From assembly GCA_017522945.1 (NCBI GenBank), contig JAFWXT010000041.1, positions 1-51,871 of the forward strand: 51,871 bases of DNA. Direction: 5' to 3'. Position numbers and translations under genes: made by a program. The notes beneath the pieces are model-generated. The model was not told the DNA's origin. It saw only the letters and a program-made list of their open reading frames with translations, and did not search any database. This DNA comes from Clostridia bacterium (lineage in GTDB: Bacteria; Bacillota; Clostridia; Christensenellales; Borkfalkiaceae). This document shows, in pieces, positions 25,852 to 35,030 of the stretch; position 1 is the stretch's first letter; every line of letters starts with the position of its first letter.

Positions 25852-27057
25852 ATGCAGGTTAAAATTGCAATATTAGGGTATGGTAAGCGTGGCTCAATTT
25901 ACGCTAGGTATGCCCAAAATAATTCCGATAAATTTAAAGTAGTTGCCGTGGCGGAAATCGACCCTGTTAAACGCGAAATCGCAAAGGCAAACCATAATTG
26001 TCCGGTTTTTGAAGATTGGAGAGATATGATTAACTCTAATTTGAATGCGGATATCATTGCCATTGCAACGCAAGACGTAGATCATCCTGAACACGCAATT
26101 GCTTGTATGCAAAAGGGTTTTGACATTTTATTAGAAAAGCCTATTGCAACTACGCAAGAAGGGTGTGAAAAAATACTATCGGCTTCTAAGGAATACAACC
26201 GAAAGGTAATAGTGTGTCATGTTTTGCGTTACACGCCTTTTTATACAAAAGTAAAGCAAATCATCGATTCGGGCGAACTTGGGGATATTTTGGCGGTTTA
26301 CACTTCCGAAAACGTTGGTTATTACCACCAAGCGCATTCGTTCGTTCGCGGGCCTTGGAAAAATAAAGAACAATCTAGCCCTATGATTTTGGCAAAATGT
26401 TGTCACGATATGGATATTTTATCTTGGCTTATCGGTAAAAAATGCCAAAAGGTAGCTTCGTTTGGTTCTCTTTCGTATTTTAAAGAAGAAAATGCACCAA
26501 AAGATAGTGCAAATTACTGTTCAGATTGTAAAGTTGATTGTGTGTATAAGGCGCAAGAGTTATATAAAAAATATCGTTGGATGGCGGGATATTTTTCGCA
26601 AGAAACCGATTGGCGCAAAATTAAAAAGGAACTTACTCATTCCGAGTATGATAAATGTGTTTTTCGCGCAGGGAACGACGTTGTTGACCATCAAGCGTGC
26701 ATTTTTAGCTTTGAAGGCGGAATAACTGCGTCGCATACTATGGATGCTTTTAGTGATAAAATTTATCGTGATATTAAAATTCACGGAACTAAGGCAGAAC
26801 TGGTTGGAATTATGGAACAAAACTTTTTAGAAATACGCCCATTTGGTGCAAAAGCTAAGCGTATTAAAATTGATAAAAGTAAAACAGCTGGCGGGCACGG
26901 TGGTGGCGATGAAGGAATAATGGAAGAGTTGTATAATACATACAACGGTTTACCAACCAAATACATTACTCTTATTGACAATTCTATCGAAAGTCACAAA
27001 ATGGCGTTTGCTGCAGAAACAGCGCGCATTACGGAAACAATTGTACATTTAAAATAA
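25852..27057 (+). CDS. Gfo/Idh/MocA-family oxidoreductase with cysteine cluster
   Basis: 401 residues. Rossmann loop IAILGYGKRGSIYARY, EKP motif in LLEKPIATTQEG, then MILAKCCHDMDILSWLIGKK, the equivalent of the H-x-x-D region. Residues about 220-240 carry CSDCKVDCVYKAQELY, a cysteine group lacking from the other three oxidoreductases of this window and suited to metal or redox binding. Near the C-terminus is a GGHGGGDEGIMEELY loop. Hydride-transfer chemistry on a sugar is the safe call; glycosidase-type use (as GH109) is possible. Followed after 10 nt by the cytoplasmic DUF4091 gene. Confidence 0.88.
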   Translation: MQVKIAILGYGKRGSIYARYAQNNSDKFKVVAVAEIDPVKREIAKANHNCPVFEDWRDMINSNLNADIIAIATQDVDHPEHAIACMQKGFDILLEKPIATTQEGCEKILSASKEYNRKVIVCHVLRYTPFYTKVKQIIDSGELGDILAVYTSENVGYYHQAHSFVRGPWKNKEQSSPMILAKCCHDMDILSWLIGKKCQKVASFGSLSYFKEENAPKDSANYCSDCKVDCVYKAQELYKKYRWMAGYFSQETDWRKIKKELTHSEYDKCVFRAGNDVVDHQACIFSFEGGITASHTMDAFSDKIYRDIKIHGTKAELVGIMEQNFLEIRPFGAKAKRIKIDKSKTAGGHGGGDEGIMEELYNTYNGLPTKYITLIDNSIESHKMAFAAETARITETIVHLK

Positions 27058-27067
27058 CGGTGAAAAA

Positions 27068-28705
27068 ATGTATCAAAAGCATGATTTTGAAATATTGCCT
27101 ATTAGCGCATTAGAAAAGGTGCGCGGTCATATTAGGCCACAACTTTTTGAAAAAGAAAATAGCGCTCTTTTTAAAGAGCGCTTTGGCTTTCAAGTGGCAT
27201 ATCGTTGTGTAGGTTACGGTACGTTTGGTATCAGTTACAAGCTAACTGGAATCAATGAAGAATGTGCTAAGGTTTATTCGGTAAAAGAAGTGCCATGTAC
27301 CTATTCGGCTGCCGCTTGTTCTGATGATTATCTATTAACTAAAGATTCTTGCACTATGCCAGATTTGCTCGCGCCCATTTCAAATGAAACGGGTATTGTT
27401 GCGCGTGACGGATATTGGCAAGCTCTTTATATTAGTTTAAGTGATTTACCAGTTGGTAAACATCAACTAACCTTTTCGCTTTTTAATAACAACAACGAGC
27501 TACTTGGTAGTGTTGATTATACTTTAACGGTTATAGATAAAGAACTTTGTAATCACGATTTAACTTGTACGTACTGGATACATTACGATAGTATTGCCGA
27601 ATATTATAATTTGCCAGTTTTTAGTGGCGAATATAACGTATTGTTAAAATCATTTATTTTAGATGCGGTAAATCACGGACTAACAACTTTATTAACACCT
27701 TTATTTACGCCTGCCTTAGATACCGAAATAGGTAAAGAGCGATTAACAGTTCAACTTGTAGGCGTTGAAAAAATAGGCGATAAGTATAAGTTTGATTTTA
27801 GTAAGCTTGGTTGGTTTATGAGTTTTGCTAAAGAGTGTGGTGTTAAAAACTTTGAAATGGCACATCTCTTTACGCAATGGGGCGCAAAATATACCCCTAA
27901 AATCGTTGCAACCGTAAACGGTGAAAAGAAAAAGATTTTTGGTTGGGAAACCGAAGCTTTATCTGATGAATACAAGACGTTCTTAGGCGAGTTTTTAACC
28001 TGCCTACGCGCTTGGCTTATAGAAAACGGATATTATCAAAGTTGCTATTTTCATATCTCGGACGAGCCTAATGGAAATACGCTTGAACAGTATAAGGCGT
28101 GCTCTATGCTTGTAAAACAATATTTACCCGATGCAAAGTTTATGGACGCTATGTCGCACGTTGAATACGTTGAAGCGGGCTTAATCGATATGCCTTTCGT
28201 TGCTACGAGCGCAACCGACGCGTTTATTGAAAAGGGTATAAAAGATTATTACGTTTATTATTGTACTACTCAGCGCGATAAATTTTTATCTAATCGCTTT
28301 ATTGCAATGCCGTTAGAACGTACGCGCGTTTTAGGTTTGCAAATCTATCAAAACGGCGTTCGCGGTTTTCTTCACTGGGGCTATAATTTCTACTATTCAG
28401 TTTTATCAAAAGAAAAGGTTAATCCTTTTGCTATAACAGATTGTATGGGGCGTTATCAAAGTGGCGATTCATTTATAGTTTATCCCGGAAAAAATGGGGT
28501 TTTAGGCTCTATTAGAAACGAAGCTTTTTATCAAGGGCTACAAGATTATTCGGCTTTAAAACTTTTAGAAGAAAAACTTGGCAGAGAAAAGGTTTGCGCA
28601 TTTTTGGAAGAAAACGGGGTGGCTAAAAACTTTCACGATTATCCAAAGAGCGCGGGTTGGTTAATTGAACTAAGAAAGCAAATTAACAGATTATTAGCAG
28701 AATAA
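27068..28705 (+). CDS. Cytoplasmic DUF4091 (GH123-like) glycosidase
   Basis: 545 residues, no signal peptide. An N-terminal beta-sandwich (about 1-160) is followed by a TIM-barrel DUF4091 domain. The Asp-Glu pair D332-E333 lies in YFHISDEPNG, matching the GH123 catalytic pair. RNEAFYQGLQDYSALKLLEE near the end is the family's closing motif. It is the intracellular counterpart of the surface lipoprotein at 17972: one would act before import and the other after. The gene follows the oxidoreductase by 10 nt and is probably coexpressed with it. Confidence 0.86.
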   Translation: MYQKHDFEILPISALEKVRGHIRPQLFEKENSALFKERFGFQVAYRCVGYGTFGISYKLTGINEECAKVYSVKEVPCTYSAAACSDDYLLTKDSCTMPDLLAPISNETGIVARDGYWQALYISLSDLPVGKHQLTFSLFNNNNELLGSVDYTLTVIDKELCNHDLTCTYWIHYDSIAEYYNLPVFSGEYNVLLKSFILDAVNHGLTTLLTPLFTPALDTEIGKERLTVQLVGVEKIGDKYKFDFSKLGWFMSFAKECGVKNFEMAHLFTQWGAKYTPKIVATVNGEKKKIFGWETEALSDEYKTFLGEFLTCLRAWLIENGYYQSCYFHISDEPNGNTLEQYKACSMLVKQYLPDAKFMDAMSHVEYVEAGLIDMPFVATSATDAFIEKGIKDYYVYYCTTQRDKFLSNRFIAMPLERTRVLGLQIYQNGVRGFLHWGYNFYYSVLSKEKVNPFAITDCMGRYQSGDSFIVYPGKNGVLGSIRNEAFYQGLQDYSALKLLEEKLGREKVCAFLEENGVAKNFHDYPKSAGWLIELRKQINRLLAE

Positions 28706-28785
28706 ATTTATCAAAATTTATTTATATACAATTTTTTTAAATTTGGTTTAGTAAAAATAATTTTTTTTGGGGGGGATTGTATAAG

Positions 28786-30147
28786 ATGTTAAAAAAAATA
28801 TTGCATTTTGCTTTATATTGTGTATTAGTATGTGTTATTTTATTAACGGGCTGTAACGGTGGCAGTGTTAGTAGCGGTGAAAGTTCTTCTTCAAGCGACA
28901 ACTTATTGGATATAACTAATATAGAATTGTCGATAAATGAAGATTTAGAGCTATTAGTCGGCGATACTCGCGATATAACTGCAACTGCTTATATTGACAG
29001 TGAAATTTGTTCGTCTGCTATCATAGAATGGAAATCATCAGATACGTCGGTAGCAGTCGTTTCTAAGGGTAAAATCCTTGCTCTTGGTGGCGGCTTAGCA
29101 ACGATAAGCGCAAACTACGGCGAAATTAGCAAATCTTTAAAGGTATTCGTTGCAAAGCGTATAACCGCAAAAAATGTTAATAGCTTTAGTGAAGATTATA
29201 TCAACGTTTACGGCAGAAGTTATATTGACGATGATAAATTAAATTTTGACCACAGCGCAAATGCTGTTGAATTAGCAATTATAGGTACTTCATTGTCGGT
29301 TGATATCGAGTCAACTACAAATAGTTATATGCGTGTATTTATCGATGGCGATGCGCAAGGAAATAGAATGGCGGTACAGCAGGGTGTTAAAACTTATACC
29401 GTAGCCCAAAATTTAACTAACGGTTATCATAAAATTCGCATAGTTAAGGCTACCGAATCGTTACATTCAAGTTGGGATTTATCTAACTTTAACGCAACTG
29501 CTTTTGCAACGCTACCCGAAAAATCTGATTTAAAGATTGAATTTATAGGTGATTCTATTACTGCTGGGAATGCAAATCTTGGTTCGCAAGGGGATGCGTG
29601 GAGCGTTGATAATTCGGATAGTTCAAAAACTTACGCTTATTTAACAGCTCAAAAACTTAACGCAAACTATTCAATCGTTGCTTTAAGCGGTATTTGCGTA
29701 AAGGCATACCATTGGGTTAAAAACCTTAATATGTCAACGATGTATGCAAACGTTTCAAACGTTAATACAGAAAAGTATTCATTTGATTTTAATCCTAACG
29801 TAATAGTGTTAAATATAGGCACTAACGATGCAAACTATGCTTCTAACGTTGATAGTAGTTATGCAGGTAAATTTACTAATGATTATTTACAGTTTTTAAG
29901 TTTTATTCGTGCTAAAAATCCTAACGCTCATATTGTTTGTATATACGGAATGATGGGCTCTAACCCTGCAATTTCAGCTGGTATTTACGATGCAATTGAT
30001 AATATGAACGATAATAATATAGTTTACAATCCGTTTGCGTTCCAACCAAACACTTCAGGTGGCGCAGATCATCCATCTTTAAGCGCGCACCAAACTTGGA
30101 GTGAAGCACTTGCAAATTATATTATAGAATATTATTTAACTAAATAA
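28786..30147 (+). CDS. SGNH (CE2-like) esterase lipoprotein with Big_2 domain
   Basis: 453 residues from ATG 28786. A TTG at 28777 is also in frame, but it is only 1 nt from the G7 ribosome site, while the ATG is 10 nt away. Lipobox LTGC (Cys near 24), serine-rich linker, then a bacterial Ig-like Big_2 domain (VGDTRDITATAY, WKSSDTSVAVVSKGKI). A jelly roll of the CE2 type (YVNVYGRSYIDDDKL-like, GYHKIRIVK) follows. The SGNH domain has G255-D256-S257 with the nucleophile, G345-T346-N347-D348, and H429 in DHP. CE2 enzymes deacetylate glycans; a role in removing O-acetyl groups before import is inferred. Confidence 0.83.
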   Translation: MLKKILHFALYCVLVCVILLTGCNGGSVSSGESSSSSDNLLDITNIELSINEDLELLVGDTRDITATAYIDSEICSSAIIEWKSSDTSVAVVSKGKILALGGGLATISANYGEISKSLKVFVAKRITAKNVNSFSEDYINVYGRSYIDDDKLNFDHSANAVELAIIGTSLSVDIESTTNSYMRVFIDGDAQGNRMAVQQGVKTYTVAQNLTNGYHKIRIVKATESLHSSWDLSNFNATAFATLPEKSDLKIEFIGDSITAGNANLGSQGDAWSVDNSDSSKTYAYLTAQKLNANYSIVALSGICVKAYHWVKNLNMSTMYANVSNVNTEKYSFDFNPNVIVLNIGTNDANYASNVDSSYAGKFTNDYLQFLSFIRAKNPNAHIVCIYGMMGSNPAISAGIYDAIDNMNDNNIVYNPFAFQPNTSGGADHPSLSAHQTWSEALANYIIEYYLTK

Positions 30148-30153
30148 GTTAAA

Positions 30154-30190
30154 AAGTGCCCTTAATCGCGTTATAGGGGCACTTTTTTGT
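30154..30190 (+). terminator. Intrinsic terminator, copy B of the dispersed repeat
   Basis: AAGTGCCC (30154-30161) pairs with GGGCACTT (30177-30184), then a T run. The loop and right arm are shared with copy A at 6259. It closes the long surface-protein block, 7 nt after the SGNH gene stop. Confidence 0.88.
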
Positions 30191-30315
30191 GGAATTTGTT
30201 GATTGAATATTAAAACCTAATAAAACCGAAAACGCCAAGCGTAAGAAAAGATTCGCTTGTTTTTTAGCATAACACAAAATTTTTAAACAATATTTTACAA
30301 TAAAAAGAAAAGCAG

Positions 30316-30344
30316 TTGTAAAAGTTTTGTCGTCGTGTTATAAT
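30316..30344 (+). promoter_or_regulatory. Promoter for the SGNH hydrolase gene
   Basis: TTGTAA (30316-30321), 17-nt spacer, TATAAT (30339-30344) with extended -10 TGT (30336-30338). The TSS would be near 30351, giving a short leader with AGGCGGTG at 30365. Confidence 0.7.
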
Positions 30345-30378
30345 AAATGCGTAATTTGTGATACAGGCGGTGAAACCT

Positions 30379-31437
30379 ATGGATATTACTAAAATTGATA
30401 AAAACTTTATTAAAACACAGGTAACTAAAGAAAGTGGTAGTATTTTTACCTTGCCTTGCAAGCCTTTTGGTATTTACGGCGGTTGGTTTGAAGAGGGCAA
30501 GGGATTTTTAAAAATGCCTATTCAAATTGCTGAGCAAATAAGTCCTGGTGTGGCGTGGGGTAGCCGTTGTACCGCGGGGGTTAGAATACTTTTTGCAACC
30601 GACGCAAAGTTTATAAAGCTTAATGCAAAGCTATACGCAAAATGCCTTATGAATCATATGGCAATGGTTGGTAGCGCAAGCTTTACCCTTTGTGAAGACG
30701 TAAATGGTGAGGAAATCTTTGTTGGTAATTTTATTCCATCGTTAAACGTAAACGAGTTGGACGTGCTCGCTCAAGTAAATCTTAAGGGAGATGAAATACG
30801 CAATTATATATTGTATTTGCCACTTTATAGCGGTGTTGAAAGTTTAAGTTTAGAGTTTAACGAAGGCGCTATTATAGGCGAATTTAATAAGTATATCGGT
30901 GAAAAGCCTATTTTATATTACGGCTCGTCCATAACGCAAGGCGGGTGCGCTTCTAAGCCAAACAACTGTTATCAAGCGTATATTTCCGAGTGGCTTAAAG
31001 TTGACCACGTAAACTTAGGATTTTCGGGCTCGGCTAAGGCTGAAGATATGATGATTGAATATCTTGCCGGGGTTGATTGTTCTGTTTTTGTTTGTGATTA
31101 CGACCATAATGCGTCAAGTGTAGAGCATCTTCAAAATACTCACGAAAAACTATTTAAAGCGTTTAGAAGTAATCCAAAACATGCTAACACCCCAGTTGTT
31201 CTTATAAGCAAGCCCGACGTGTATAAGGAATTTGGTGACGTTCGCTTTGAAATTATTAAAAAAACCTACGAAAACGCTTTAAATAAGGGCGATAAAAACG
31301 TTTATTTAATCGACGGCAGAGAGTTTTATCCAAAAGATATTTTCCATCATTGCTCGGTTGATGATTGTCATCCAACCGATTTAGGCTTTTATTTTATGGC
31401 TAAAAAAATATACGAAGTGCTTAAAAACTTATTTTAG
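30379..31437 (+). CDS. Cytoplasmic SGNH/GDSL hydrolase (GxDLY + Lipase_GDSL_3 type)
   Basis: 352 residues from ATG 30379, preceded by AGGCGGTG with 6-nt spacing; an upstream in-frame GTG at 30358 lies before that site. The N-terminal half is a beta-rich GxDLY-like domain (residues about 10-165). The SGNH domain begins ILYYGSSITQG with S184 as nucleophile (GSS in place of GDS), continues with VFVCDYDHNA, and ends with the acid/base pair D328-x-x-H331 in DDCHPTDLGF. No signal peptide, so it works inside the cell, probably as a carbohydrate or acyl esterase. It is the internal counterpart of the CE2-like lipoprotein upstream. Confidence 0.88.
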   Translation: MDITKIDKNFIKTQVTKESGSIFTLPCKPFGIYGGWFEEGKGFLKMPIQIAEQISPGVAWGSRCTAGVRILFATDAKFIKLNAKLYAKCLMNHMAMVGSASFTLCEDVNGEEIFVGNFIPSLNVNELDVLAQVNLKGDEIRNYILYLPLYSGVESLSLEFNEGAIIGEFNKYIGEKPILYYGSSITQGGCASKPNNCYQAYISEWLKVDHVNLGFSGSAKAEDMMIEYLAGVDCSVFVCDYDHNASSVEHLQNTHEKLFKAFRSNPKHANTPVVLISKPDVYKEFGDVRFEIIKKTYENALNKGDKNVYLIDGREFYPKDIFHHCSVDDCHPTDLGFYFMAKKIYEVLKNLF

Positions 31438-31530
31438 TTATTTGTTATAGCACATTGATTTTATTTAAGTTATAAGTAGTGCTAAAAACTGCAAGATATT
31501 GATTTATTTGTTTCACAAAGGAAAATATAA

Positions 31531-33165
31531 ATGGGTAAATTTAAAAGGCATTTTATAAATTTAATATTTCCTGCGTTTATATTTGGTTCGATTACGGGCA
31601 TTATTACTTCTTTGCTGGTAATTTTATATAAACTGCTTGCAAACTACGTTATAGAATTTTCTAAAAATTCTTACGATTTTTTAAAGGGCAATTTATATAT
31701 TATTCCACTAATTTTAATCGCGTTTTTTGGTATCGCTTTACTCTTTTCTTACCTTTATAAAAAGGAGTCAAGGGTTAGTGGTGGGGGCATTCCTTCGGCT
31801 ATAGCCTTGCTTCGCGGTATAGTTACCTTTAAGTGGTTAAGAACCTTGATAGGGGTGTTTTTTATGTCGCTCACCTCCTTTTTAATAGGCGTTCCACTAG
31901 GCAATGAAGGTCCTTCTGTGCTTATGGGTACGGCAATAGGTAAAGGAAGCGTTAGTATGTTTGCAAAAAAACACCCTGTGTGGAGTAGATACGCTATGAC
32001 AGGGGGTGCGTGTGCAGGTTTTGCCGTTGCGACGGGGGCGTCGGTTTCGGGCGTTTTGTTCGCTATTGAAGAAGCGCATCAAAGAATTTCGCCTATGATT
32101 TTATTAGTTGGCGTTATATCGGTTTTAAGCGCGCAAATTGTTTCGCAAATTTTATGTCCCGTTTTGGGGCTTAGCGTTTCGCTTTTCCCAGATATTACTA
32201 TAACCGTGCTTGCTGTTAAGGACGTATGGATTGCTCTATTAGTTGGTGTTATCGTGGGGCTTTTTGCAGTAGCATTTTTAAAATATTATCACGTTGCAAA
32301 TAATTTCTTTAACATTACTTTAAAAAAAGTACCGCATAGTATAAAGATTTTTATCGTTTACGCTTTAACATTAGCTATAGGCTTAGTGTCATTTTCGTTT
32401 ATTTCAACAGGGCACGAAATCTTCGAGTTGGTTTTAGAAAATAAGATTGCTATCTACGCTTTAGTTGTTTTACTATTGGTTCGCACGTCGCTAACTTTAC
32501 TTGCCAACACTAACAAGGTTACAGGCGGTGTTTTCGTTCCTATTTTGGCTTTAGGGGCGATTGTTGCATCAATTATAGGAAAATGTATGCAGGAATGGTT
32601 TGGGCTTTCAAGCGCTTATTATACGGCAATTTTAATGCTTGGTATATCGGCGTGCGTTTCTTCAATGATGAAAATGCCACTCACCGCAATCGTTTTTGCG
32701 TTAGAAGTGTTTGGAAGCGTTGATAATCTATTGTTTATTATAATTACCGTTGCGATTTCTTTTGTTATTACCGAAATTTTTGGAGTAAACGGTATTAACG
32801 ATAATATAGTTGATAATATTATTAAAGAGCAAGAAGAAACACACGAAAGAATGGTTATTGATAGAAAGGTAATTATACAAAAGGATTCTTTTGCTGAAAA
32901 TATGCATTCAAAAGATATACTTTGGCCAGCAAACTTCTTTTTACTTTCGATAGAAGAAAGTAAATCGCATCACGAGCAAATCGATAATCAAGGCGATAAA
33001 CAGTTTGATGCTGGTGATATCTTGCATATTCGATACGCTACCTTTGATGAAAAGCAAACCGAAGAAGAATTGTTTTCTATCGTTGGTGAACAGCATTTTG
33101 AAAGTTTAAGCGATGATGAAAAAAGTAAGATCGTGAAAGATATTGAAAAACAAAACGTTGCATAA
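31531..33165 (+). CDS. ClC-family chloride channel/antiporter with C-terminal RCK_C-like domain
   Basis: 544 residues with about ten or more membrane helices up to residue 430. ClC signatures: SGGGIPSAI (residues 83-91), GNEGPS with gating glutamate E126, and GGVFVP near 335. In the first motif the central serine of GSGIP (S107 in E. coli ClC) is glycine (G85), an anion-site change that may alter selectivity. The cytoplasmic tail (about 450-544) contains a TrkA-C/RCK_C-like segment (NFFLLSIEE, FDAGDILHIRYAT). Moves chloride or another small anion. No link to the sugar genes is evident. The region before it contains no clear promoter. Confidence 0.9.
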   Translation: MGKFKRHFINLIFPAFIFGSITGIITSLLVILYKLLANYVIEFSKNSYDFLKGNLYIIPLILIAFFGIALLFSYLYKKESRVSGGGIPSAIALLRGIVTFKWLRTLIGVFFMSLTSFLIGVPLGNEGPSVLMGTAIGKGSVSMFAKKHPVWSRYAMTGGACAGFAVATGASVSGVLFAIEEAHQRISPMILLVGVISVLSAQIVSQILCPVLGLSVSLFPDITITVLAVKDVWIALLVGVIVGLFAVAFLKYYHVANNFFNITLKKVPHSIKIFIVYALTLAIGLVSFSFISTGHEIFELVLENKIAIYALVVLLLVRTSLTLLANTNKVTGGVFVPILALGAIVASIIGKCMQEWFGLSSAYYTAILMLGISACVSSMMKMPLTAIVFALEVFGSVDNLLFIIITVAISFVITEIFGVNGINDNIVDNIIKEQEETHERMVIDRKVIIQKDSFAENMHSKDILWPANFFLLSIEESKSHHEQIDNQGDKQFDAGDILHIRYATFDEKQTEEELFSIVGEQHFESLSDDEKSKIVKDIEKQNVA

Positions 33166-33178
33166 AAAGATTGCTTTT

Positions 33179-33260
33179 TACAGTATAAAACTCTACTGTA
33201 GGTTGATAACTCCCCATTCAACCGCCGGTATGTGGACTTTTTAACTTTTTGCAATATAAT
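33179..33260 (+). promoter_or_regulatory. Hairpin and promoter before the Xre gene
   Basis: TACAGTA (33179-33185) pairs with TACTGTA (33194-33200), but no T-tract follows. Further on, TGGACT (33233-33238), 16-nt spacer and TATAAT (33255-33260) form a likely promoter for the gene at 33281, with GTGAGGAG as its ribosome site. Confidence 0.5.
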
Positions 33261-33280
33261 ATAAGCGTGAGGAGTGCAAT

Positions 33281-33895
33281 ATGGATCAAGTAAAAATAGG
33301 AAAATTTATTGCCGAGCGTAGAAAACTTTTAGGATTAACGCAAATACAGCTTGGCGAAAAATTAGCGGTGACCGATAGGGCTGTTTCAAAGTGGGAAACG
33401 GGTAGAACTATGCCAGATTCCTCTATTATGCTTGAGTTATGCTCTCTTTTAAAAATTAGCGTAACAGATTTGTTAACTGGGGAGATTGTAACGATGGAAA
33501 ACAAAAGTAGTCAATTAGAAAAAGAACTGCTTGAAATGCTTAAGCAAAAAGAAGAACACGACAAAAGTTTACTTACGCTTGAATGGGTTATAGGTGGGCT
33601 TTCGCTTATAGTTTTGTTTATTCCCATAATTTTGGGTGCGTATTTGCCTATGAAGGACTGGCAAAGAATTTTAGTTGTTTTTTCGGGGTTTATTCCTTGT
33701 TTCGTAGGGGTTTTCTTTACCGTTAAAATTGAACAAATTGCAGGTTATTATGAATGTAAAGAGTGTGGTTATAGGTACGTTCCAACATATAAATCGGTAA
33801 ATTTGTCAATGCATTTAGGAAGAACACGCTTTATGAAGTGTCCAAACTGCGGTAAAAAATCTTGGCAAAAGAAGGTAATTAAAAAACAAGATTGA
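33281..33895 (+). CDS. Membrane-anchored Xre-type regulator with C-terminal zinc ribbon
   Basis: 204 residues. Residues 1-65 are an Xre/HTH_3 domain (IAERRKLLGLTQIQLGEKLAVTDRAVSKWE). A coiled segment (about 70-95) follows. Two membrane helices (TLEWVIGGLSLIVLFIPIIL near 105-125 and ILVVFSGFIPCFVGVFFTVK near 130-150) come next, then a four-cysteine ribbon (CKEC, CPNC). An Xre head on a membrane hairpin with a zinc-ribbon tail is a recurrent Firmicutes layout and suggests control in response to membrane or metal state. Terminator downstream; single-gene unit. Confidence 0.85.
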   Translation: MDQVKIGKFIAERRKLLGLTQIQLGEKLAVTDRAVSKWETGRTMPDSSIMLELCSLLKISVTDLLTGEIVTMENKSSQLEKELLEMLKQKEEHDKSLLTLEWVIGGLSLIVLFIPIILGAYLPMKDWQRILVVFSGFIPCFVGVFFTVKIEQIAGYYECKECGYRYVPTYKSVNLSMHLGRTRFMKCPNCGKKSWQKKVIKKQD

Positions 33896-33916
33896 TTTTT
33901 TTATAAAATATATTTT

Positions 33917-33947
33917 AAAAGGAGAGTTTTCGCTCTTCTTTTTTTAT
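33917..33947 (+). terminator. Intrinsic terminator after the Xre gene
   Basis: AAAAGGAGAG (33917-33926) pairs with CTCTTCTTTT (33933-33942), one G-U pair, followed by T residues. Confidence 0.8.
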
Positions 33948-33985
33948 TTTTCAAAAATCTTTTCATTAAAAAGCTGATAAATGTC

Positions 33986-34014
33986 TTTACAAATTAAACA
34001 ATAAAGTGTATAAT
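33986..34014 (+). promoter_or_regulatory. nagB promoter
   Basis: TTTACA (33986-33991), 17-nt spacer, TATAAT (34009-34014). The leader of about 65 nt ends with TAAGGAG before the start at 34087. Confidence 0.8.
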
Positions 34015-34086
34015 CAAAATGCTATAAAAAGAATATAATTTTTAAGTTGTATTGTTAAAATTATTACAAGTTAAGGAGTAAATAAT

Positions 34087-34872
34087 ATGAAATTAATTAT
34101 TAAAGACAATTACGCTTCAATGAGTGAATGGGCTGCAAAACACATTGCTAATGCGATTAACAACCATAAAGAAAATCGTCCTTTCGTTCTTGGTTTACCA
34201 ACAGGTTCTTCACCACTTGGCGTTTATAAAAAACTAATTGAAATGAACAAAGCTGGCGAAGTTAGCTTTAAAAACGTTGTTACTTTTAATATGGACGAAT
34301 ACGTTGGACTTCCAAAAGAACACGACCAAAGCTATTGGTATTTTATGCACGAAAATTTCTTTAATCATATCGACCTTCCTGCTGAAAATATCAATATGTT
34401 AGACGGTATGGTTGAAGATTTAGAAGCCGAATGTGCTCGCTATGAGCAAAAAATTGCGTCACTTGGCGGTATTGATTTATTTATGGGTGGTAGCGGTGTT
34501 GACGGTCACATTGCTTTTAACGAACCTTTCACTTCATTAACTTCAAGAACTGGTATTCGCGCGTTAACTGAAGATACTTTAATTGCTAACTCACGCTTTT
34601 TTGATAACGACGTTAATAAAGTTCCTAAAACCGCAGTTTCTGTTGGCGTAGGTACGGTTTGCGATTCTAAGCAAGTGTTACTTTTAATTAGCGGTCACAA
34701 TAAGGCTCGCGCGCTTCGTCATTGTGTTGAAGGCGGTGTTGACCATGCTTGGACAATTAGCGCATTACAACTTCACAAAGACGGCATTATCGCTTGCGAC
34801 GAAGCTGCTTGTGGCGAATTAAAGGTTGATACGTATAAATACTTTAAAGAAATTTATAAAAACGAACAATAA
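34087..34872 (+). CDS. nagB: Glucosamine-6-phosphate deaminase
   Basis: Converts glucosamine-6-phosphate to fructose-6-phosphate and ammonia. 261 residues, normal length (E. coli 266). Motifs are canonical: [16 protein letters not shown] phosphate-binding loop near residue 37, [11 protein letters not shown] with the catalytic Asp near 72, and [14 protein letters not shown] near 136-149, keeping the Asp, His and Glu that vary in the operonic NagB-like protein at 11321. Own promoter, own terminator (copy C), so a constitutive or separately controlled housekeeping copy. The 6.2-kb island begins at its terminator. Confidence 0.96.
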   Translation: MKLIIKDNYASMSEWAAKHIANAINNHKENRPFVLGLPTGSSPLGVYKKLIEMNKAGEVSFKNVVTFNMDEYVGLPKEHDQSYWYFMHENFFNHIDLPAENINMLDGMVEDLEAECARYEQKIASLGGIDLFMGGSGVDGHIAFNEPFTSLTSRTGIRALTEDTLIANSRFFDNDVNKVPKTAVSVGVGTVCDSKQVLLLISGHNKARALRHCVEGGVDHAWTISALQLHKDGIIACDEAACGELKVDTYKYFKEIYKNEQ

Positions 34873-34885
34873 TTTAATTTTAATA

Positions 34886-34946
34886 AAAACAAATGCGAAA
34901 GTGCCGATAATCAACTTATATCGGCACTTTTTTGTTTGTGTTGAAG
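34886..34946 (+). repeat. 61-bp direct repeat, left copy (copy C), containing the nagB terminator
   Basis: Inner stem AAAGTGCCGATA (34898-34909)/TATCGGCACTTT (34919-34930), 9-nt loop, followed by a T run: a 12-bp perfect intrinsic terminator for nagB. The full 61 nt recur at 41061-41121 with one mismatch (position 34938 G, 41113 A). Identity extends beyond the stem on both sides, so this is not simply two similar terminators. Confidence 0.9.
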
Positions 34947-35030
34947 TTAAAAGAAGGTTTTGTGGTGTTTTTTTTGTGTTGTTAGAAAATCATTTTAGAA
35001 AATGCATTTTTGTAAACTTCTTAATAACTA

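Noticed and set aside
28777..28785. TTG start for the CE2-like lipoprotein
   Set aside because: Only 1 nt from the Shine-Dalgarno; ATG 28786 has a proper distance and gives a normal signal peptide.
33179..33200. Terminator for the ClC gene
   Set aside because: Hairpin has no T-tract on either strand; kept only as an unexplained inverted repeat.
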